Positions 58,485 through 64,000 of a stretch of DNA of 64,000 nt are shown piece after piece. A program made the position numbers and the translations under genes. The stretch's first letter is position 1. Every line of letters starts with the position of its first letter. The notes under the pieces are model-generated. The model saw only the letters and a program-made list of their open reading frames with translations, did no database searches and was not told the origin of the DNA. This stretch comes from Zingiber officinale (lineage: Eukaryota; Streptophyta; Magnoliopsida; Zingiberales; Zingiberaceae), in NCBI RefSeq assembly GCF_018446385.1, contig NC_055987.1, positions 4,051,705 to 4,115,704 of the forward strand. Direction: 5' to 3'.

Positions 58485-60315
58485 GGATGCAAGAAACAAA
58501 ATCACCTTTCTCTCCTTCTTCTCCTAGCTAGAACCGGCCACCATCAAGAGCTCCAAGAGATGTTGCCGCCGGCCATAAGAAGAAGAGAAGAGGAAGAAGC
58601 TAGGGCCGGCCACCAAGGAGGAAAAGAGAGGAGAAGAATAATAGAGTTGATCACCCATGAAGGCACCTCTACCCCCTCTTTTATAATCCTTGGTCTTGGC
58701 AAATAAGGAAATTTAATTAAAAACTTCCTTAATTCTTTTACCATGAAAAAGAAAAATTTATTTAATTAAAAAAAATTTTCCTCTTCTCAATATACATGGC
58801 CGGCCACCATCAAGCTATAAACAAGGAGAATTTTAATTAATTAAAACTTCCTAATTTGTCTCCAGAAATTTATAAAAAATTTCTCCAATAATTTTCCCTT
58901 CATGGTGGTTAATAAAAAGGAAATTTTATAAATTAAAATTCTTCTTTTAAACATGTGGATAATTTCCAAAAGGAAAGTTATCTCTTAAAAATTAAAATCT
59001 CTTTTCAATCTACAAATAAGGAAAGATATCAAATCTTTTCTTAATCTTTTGTAGAAACTAATAAAAGAGAATATTTAATTTTAAACTCTCTTTAAATTAT
59101 TATCATGGTTAAAAGAAAATTTTTCTTAAAATAAAATCTCCTTTCAATCTACAAATAAGGAAAGATTTCAAATCTTTTCTTAATCTTTTAGAAAGCTTTT
59201 AAAAGGAAAGATTTAATTTTAAACTCTCTTTTAAAACTATGATATCCACATAAGAAATAATTTTAATAAAAATCCTTTTAATATGATGTGGCCGACTAAG
59301 GCCAACCTTTAGGCTTGGCCGGCCCTAAGCTTGAGCTTCAAGCTTAGCTTGGCCGACCCCTATTGGTTGGGTAAGAAGGTGGGTATGTGGTGGGTATAAA
59401 TCTCTATATACAAGAGGCTACGATAGGGACCGAGAGGAGGAATTGGTTTTGGTCTCCGATAAAATTAAGCATCCCGTGCTGCCCGAACACACAACTTAAT
59501 TTTATCAATAATAATTCATTCCACTAGAGAACTATTATTGAACTACGCACCAATCCCAAATTACATTTTGGGCTCCTTCTTATCATGAGTGTGTTAGTCT
59601 CCCTGTTTAAGATATCGAATGTCCACTAATTAAGTGAGTTATTGACAACTCATTTAATTAATATCTTAGTCCAAGAGTAGTACCACTCAACCTTATCATC
59701 ATGTCGGACTAGGTCCACTGCGCAGGGTTTAACATGACAATCCTTATGAGCTCCTCTTGAGGACATTATCAACCTATTATCTCTAGGACACAGTTTCCTT
59801 CTATAATCAACAACACACACTATAAGTGATACCATTTCCCAACTTATCGGGCTTATTGATTCATCGAACTAAATCTCACCCATTGATAAATTAAAGAAAT
59901 AAATATCAAATATATGTGCTTGTTTTTATATTAGGATTAAGAGCACACACTTCCATAATAACCGAGGTCTTTGTTTCTTTATAAAATCAGTATAAAAGAA
60001 ACGACCTCAAATGGTCCTACTCAATACACTCTAAGTGTATTAGTGTAATTATACAGTCAAGATAAACTGATACCTAATTACACTACGACCTTCTAATGGT
60101 TTGTTCCTTTCCATTTTGGTCGTGAGCTACTGTTTATAATTTATAAGGTACTGATAACATGATCCTCTGTGTGTGACACCACACACCATGTTATCTACAA
60201 TATAAATTAATTGAACAACTACATTTATCATAAATGTAGACATTTGACCAATGTGATTCTTATTACTAGATAAATATTTATACCAAAAGCTAGGCTTTTA
60301 GTATACACCCTAACA
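58485..60315 (-). repeat. 5' LTR of Angela copy 2, right part
   Basis: Starts with the second GGATG, continues the LTR and ends TAACA. Compared with 40568-42424 it has several one-base losses in homopolymer runs and a rearranged GGCCGGCC block near 59290. It is followed by the GTTCA duplication. Confidence 0.92.
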
Positions 60316-61088
60316 GTTCAAATATTGACGGAGAAAAGACCTTGAGTTGGCAATCGCAAACCTACTCACACCATAGACAGAGCCAACATGAAAGTTAGAG
60401 AGAGAACCAAGGAGGGATTCCTAGTGCAGGCACTCTGACGGTCAAGTCAAAATAGTAGCTATGTAAAAATGGAGAAGAAGATGAACAGTATAATAGTAAA
60501 TATTGATGCATGTACATGAGTGTGCATAAGCGTACCTAGCTAATTGAAAGAACACCTTTTTATACCGTCTCTCATAACCTCTATAATGATGAGATGAAAG
60601 AGAATGTTTGGTGTCAAAATATGTCAGGTCATAGAGAATGTATAGCAGCCTTTCTCTAAGTAGAGGAAGGTTTCATTGCTTGTATATGCCAGAGCAGTTG
60701 AATATTCTCTAGTGAGTAGCTGTTATTTCCTGATGGGTTATTATGATCCTCTGACAAGACTGCCTTTTAGAGGGAGTCTGGCCGATTATGGGGCCGACTG
60801 GGTGTATGCTGGGAATCTTGCCCATGAGAAGTGGGGGGGGGGGGGGGGGGGGGGTGGGCCCTACAGGTCCGACTAGCACTAGAGTCGACCGACTGTATGC
60901 TAGGATCCTTGCCTATGAGGGGTGGGGAGCTAAGCCTCGTTGGTCTGACTGGTTCAAGCCAATTCGGATGTATGATGGGGGCCTTGCCCATGAGAAGTGG
61001 AGAGTTGAGTCTCGTAAGTCCGACTGGCTCTGGAGAGGACCGAGTGTATGCTGAGAGCCTTGCCCATAAGAAGTGGGGAGTTGAGCCC
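60316..61088. repeat. LTR-like remnant with 76-bp tandem repeats and a G22 run
   Basis: The left part (AAGGAGGGATTCC...CTCTGACGGTCAAGTCA) resembles the AAGGGGATTCCC...CTCCGACGCTCAAGTCA block of the Tat LTR, suggesting a distant gypsy LTR. From 60803 four units share TGTATG(C/A)T and CCTTGCCCATGAGAAGTGG (starts 60803, 60894, 60969, 61045). The first is stretched by a run of 22 G at 60833-60854. No coding gene; frames here are repeat artefacts. Confidence 0.6.
60833..60854 (+). repeat. Homopolymer run of 22 G
   Basis: An uninterrupted G tract inside the first 76-bp unit. It could form a G-quadruplex or be a sequencing-length error. Confidence 0.9.
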
Positions 61089-62045
61089 TGTAATGCAAGT
61101 ACCCTAGGGTTTTGATGTGATTAACTAAGTCAAGTTAGACTCTGCATATTTTGATGTCTTCCGTTTGAGTGTGCAAGGACTTAGAAATGCAAGAAGTTGA
61201 GCAGAAGATGTGGAGTACAAGAAGGATGACATGGGATCAAGTCGACGGGTTCGGTGCATTCGTGGGACAAGAAGCTGCGGAAGAGTACACCAATGGAGTG
61301 AGAAGAATGCGTGCGACACATTCGAGGGACAAGAAGCCGAAATGAAAGACTGCTCAAGGAGAAGGTCAGAGTTGGGTTATGGTGAGCTCAACTCTGGAAG
61401 GTCAGAGGATCACCCAAGTGAAGAAGTCAATGACTGGAGAAGGCGCTAGATGGTCAGCTTGTGGCTGACCGATCTGGGTGCCCGGACCAACTAGTCTAGG
61501 GTGTGTCATCATAGTGGATCACTTTTCGGGTCCACATCAGCAACGGTTAGGGTGCCCAAACATGGTCTAGGCGCCCGGACATGAAAAATTCTATCTTTTA
61601 GCCATCGTGAAACCATTGCATAGAGATAGACTTTGTCATGCTGGAGGTGCCTAGATCACCATCCAGGTGCCCGGAGTCCGCCATGTCAGCAATTGAAAGA
61701 CTTGACCAGAGCACTATAAAAGAGCCTTGGTTTAGCTAGTTTAGGACAACACTTTTTGTACTTTCATTTCCAAACCTGATACTTTCTTTTTTGTTCTTCA
61801 ACACATATATGAAGCTTCTCCGCCTCCAAGGATTCACTTGTAAAAGGAGATAGTAGTGAACTTGCATTGTCTAAAAGTAGTAATTTCTGATTGTAAACCA
61901 AGTAAACCCGGCTGTCTGATACCTTCATTTTATTTCGTTTTAATTTATTTAAGCGTTTGTCTAATTTAAGTCAAAAGATCGAGAAGGGTAACTTTGTTAT
62001 TTCAAGCAATTCACCTCCCTCTTGCTAACCGCACTGGGACCAACA
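61089..62045 (+). repeat. 5' LTR of the SIRE-like copia element
   Basis: 957 bp, from TGTAATGCAAGTACCCTAGG to GGGACCAACA. It contains GGTGCCCGGACC-type minisatellite words (61480-61690) like the solo LTR at 38149, and a TATA box. The left boundary is inferred from the TG and the usual AGTACCCTAGGG start. Confidence 0.65.
61709..61718 (+). promoter_or_regulatory. LTR TATA box
   Basis: ACTATAAAAG, about 330 bases before the LTR end, followed by GAGCCTTGG. It is the probable promoter of the element's transcript. Confidence 0.6.
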
Positions 62046-62094
62046 ATTAGTATCAGAACAAGGATACTTCATAAGAACTAACCGTTAACCGAAG

Positions 62095-63242
62095 CATACA
62101 AAACTTAGTCGAACCAAGCATCTACCCATCTAAGTTCGAGGGGGAGTTCGCAACATGGAAAAAGAAAATGGAGGTATTTTTCAAAATAGATTTTAATTTA
62201 TTATTAATAATGAAATATGATTTTGTAGAACCTAAAGATCAGCAAGGAGTCCATAAAGAAGAATACCTGTGGACAAAAAAGGAGCAAGCCGACTTCGTGA
62301 TAAACGAAAAAATAGAATTCCATCCGCTAAGTGTTCTACCACCATAAGAAGTCAACCAGAATGGAGTCTACGAGTTAGACAAAGAGCTCTGGAAGAAGTT
62401 CCTGGAGTTATACGAAGGGACCTCGAAGGTGAAACTCGAAAGATGGGATTTGCTCTGAAACCAACTTAGCAACCTCCGAATGGAAGAAGGTGAAATAATC
62501 GCACATCTACACTTAAGGATCAAGGAGATGATCACCGAACTCACGAATCTCGAAGAAATGGTAACAAACCAAGATTCGTTAATGTAAGCTTTAAATGCAT
62601 TTCCTAGAACACCCGTGTGGGCATCCATAGTTGACTCCTTTTGCATCTCTAAGGACCTCGAGGTGAGCATATTAGAAAATTTATTTTCTAATTTTGAACT
62701 TCATGAATCGAGATGTGAAGGTTTAAGAAATAAAGAAGAAAAGATGGCTTAAAACCTAGTATTGAGAGCTAACCAGAAAGGTGAACTAGATTCAGACACA
62801 TCACTCGACGAAGGCGAAACTGTATTTGTTGTAAGAAAGTTCAGTAAATTCCTTAAGTCTAACAAGTATAACAAGTCGCAGGCTAAAAAACTTCCACGAA
62901 GCAAACAAAAGGTGCAGTGCTATAACTGCTAAGAAGAAGGGTATATAAGGATAACTGTCCAAAACTAAAGAAGAAAGACAAGAGACTAACCCGGATGAAA
63001 CATAAAAACCTAAAGGCGACGTGAGACAAATTGTCGTCATCAAAGTCAGAAATTATATTGAAACCTATGCCAGACTTGCACTGATGGCAAGTCACCAAGC
63101 AGACGACGAAACAAGCTCATCCAAAATAAGCATTGAGAGCATCGACGAAGGGGGAGCCGCTTTAAAGGGAAGCAGCAATGAAGGGAGAGCGTTGGATAAT
63201 GAGATCGATAAGGTAAGTGAGGTACGATCTACATCCCGATAA
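62095..63242 (+). pseudogene. SIRE-like copia gag, broken
   Basis: Plus-strand frames read YPSKFEGEFATWKKKMEVFF, ELWKKFLELYEGTSKVKLER, RMEEGEIIAHLHLRIKEMIT and then a knuckle CYNC*EEGYIR with a stop and His changed to Tyr. This is the DUF4219/UBN2 plus CCHC order of copia gag (family knowledge). At least six stops or shifts are present. The last part (63021-63242) stays open but acidic and unlike gag. Confidence 0.7.
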
Positions 63243-64000
63243 ATTATACAAATTTGTTAAAATACTTTCAAAAAATTATTGTCAATTAGAAATAGAAAAT
63301 AAAAAAAATAAAAAATAGAAAATTTAGAATTAAAAGTTATTTTAGTAAAATCATGTCCACAAGAAGAATTGGATAAAGTCAAAAATAAAAATGACAAAAA
63401 GAGTTATTGAAAAAGAATGATGCATGCTTAACTTAAATTCTTTTCAAAATTCCAATTTTAGAAATGGCAGGCTTCATTGGTATTTTAGATATCATAAGAA
63501 TTAAATTGTAAAGGTAACATAAAAATATATTCCTAGAAAATATCTTGTTAATCCATTATGTAGGAATATATATTGGATTCCAAAATTATGTCTACTTTAA
63601 ATTCCTTTTAAATTTAATTGATTTACTAGATTGGAATTGTTTTACTTAGAAAAATATTTTGTGTACAAAATTATTATTAGTATTTTTTGTTTAAGAGTTT
63701 TTATAGTTACAAGACAACAAATTCTCTGATAGAATAAGTAATTTCAAAAATTTTTGACCATTAATTAATTTTCTATGATTTTTTATCAACATGTTAATTT
63801 TTAATATAAAAAATTCTCAAAAACTCAATCTTCAAAAATTTATTTTTTTCTATTGATATAGTTGTTGGTGCAGCAACGTGGCTGGTGAGAGGGCGCAACG
63901 TCTGTAAATAAAAAAAATATTCCCTTTTAAAACCAAGATTAGTAGCAATATCAAATTAAAATAAACTGAAATTAACAACTAATTAAAAAGAAAAGAGGCA
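63243..64000. other. AT-rich sequence, no gene seen
   Basis: Short frames only. Probably decayed internal sequence of the copia element and its flank. Confidence 0.4.

Larger units (their letters stand above)
39868..60315 (-). mobile_element. Angela-lineage Ty1/copia element, copy 2, with nested Tat insertion
   Basis: The element (minus sense) has a 3' LTR at 39868-42424, an internal region at 42425-46996 and a 5' LTR starting at 46997, interrupted at 47700/58485 and ending at 60315. A perfect 5-bp duplication GTTCA lies at 39863-39867 and 60316-60320. Removing the 10.8-kb insert gives a copy of about 9.7 kb. The internal region lacks gag and has a shattered pol, yet the two LTRs are very similar (two differences seen in the first 700 bases). 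It therefore probably moved with proteins supplied by another element. Confidence 0.93.
61089..64000 (+). mobile_element. SIRE-like Ty1/copia element, 5' part
   Basis: The 5' LTR (61089-62045) is followed by a primer-site-like ATTAGTATCAGAAC and a decayed gag. The rest is degenerate and runs to the window end, so the 3' end is unknown. A sequence beginning TGTTGGTGCAGCAACGTGG at about 63861 could be the start of another LTR. Confidence 0.65.

Noticed and set aside
60676-61115. Gly-rich frames over the G run
   Set aside because: They are products of the G22 tract and 76-bp repeats.

Overview
The window is nuclear DNA of a flowering plant, most likely a monocot. It contains one apparently intact CC-NB-LRR resistance-type gene and dozens of plant transposable elements: Angela, Tat, Athila and SIRE-type LTR elements, CACTA, hAT, Mutator, Harbinger-like MITEs and an Au-type SINE. 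Spliceosomal introns with GT..AG borders are visible, and no bacterial or organellar genes were seen. GC-rich GCGCCCGGACC-type minisatellites in some LTRs make me think of Zingiberales, but that is a guess.

Layout. 1-5667: a minus-strand, gag-less Angela (Ty1/copia) element cut by the window edge and inserted in an older LTR fragment. 5930-8150: remnants ending in a broken Athila-like gag. 9285-12133: a dead hAT transposase gene of the TTF/ZMYM1 type. 14226-14604: a foldback MITE. 15724-19404 (minus): the NLR gene, with a probable 5' UTR intron and a duplicated 79-bp leader block. 19.8-25.0 kb: AT-rich DNA with a TIR element full of purine-rich minisatellite, an Au-like SINE and tandem duplications. 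25056-30248: a small MITE and then a 5.0-kb Mutator element (Pack-MULE). The Pack-MULE has about 660-bp GC-rich terminal inverted repeats and carries a piece of an alkaline/neutral invertase gene with its introns, plus a second unidentified gene fragment. 31.8-32.4 kb: two MITEs. 33.1-34.0 kb: a copia gag remnant. 34.0-39.8 kb: a decayed CACTA element (TNP2, minus strand) with a solo LTR inside.

39868-60315 is a second copy of the Angela element, flanked by a perfect 5-bp duplication (GTTCA). Its 5' LTR is split by a complete 10.8-kb Tat-lineage Ty3/gypsy element (47701-58484, duplication GGATG). The Tat element carries gag-pol on the minus strand. On the plus strand it carries an antisense gene with its own TATA box and two introns, and between the two lies a 120-bp dimeric tandem array. 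60.3-61.1 kb is an LTR-like remnant with 76-bp repeats and a 22-base G run. From 61089 a SIRE-like copia element (LTR, PBS, broken gag) runs to the window end.

The only gene likely to act for the host is the NLR. The rest is layered transposon history. The most interesting objects are the invertase-bearing Pack-MULE, which shares its 9-bp target duplication with a neighbouring MITE inside a SINE-like sequence, and the spliced antisense gene in the Tat element.
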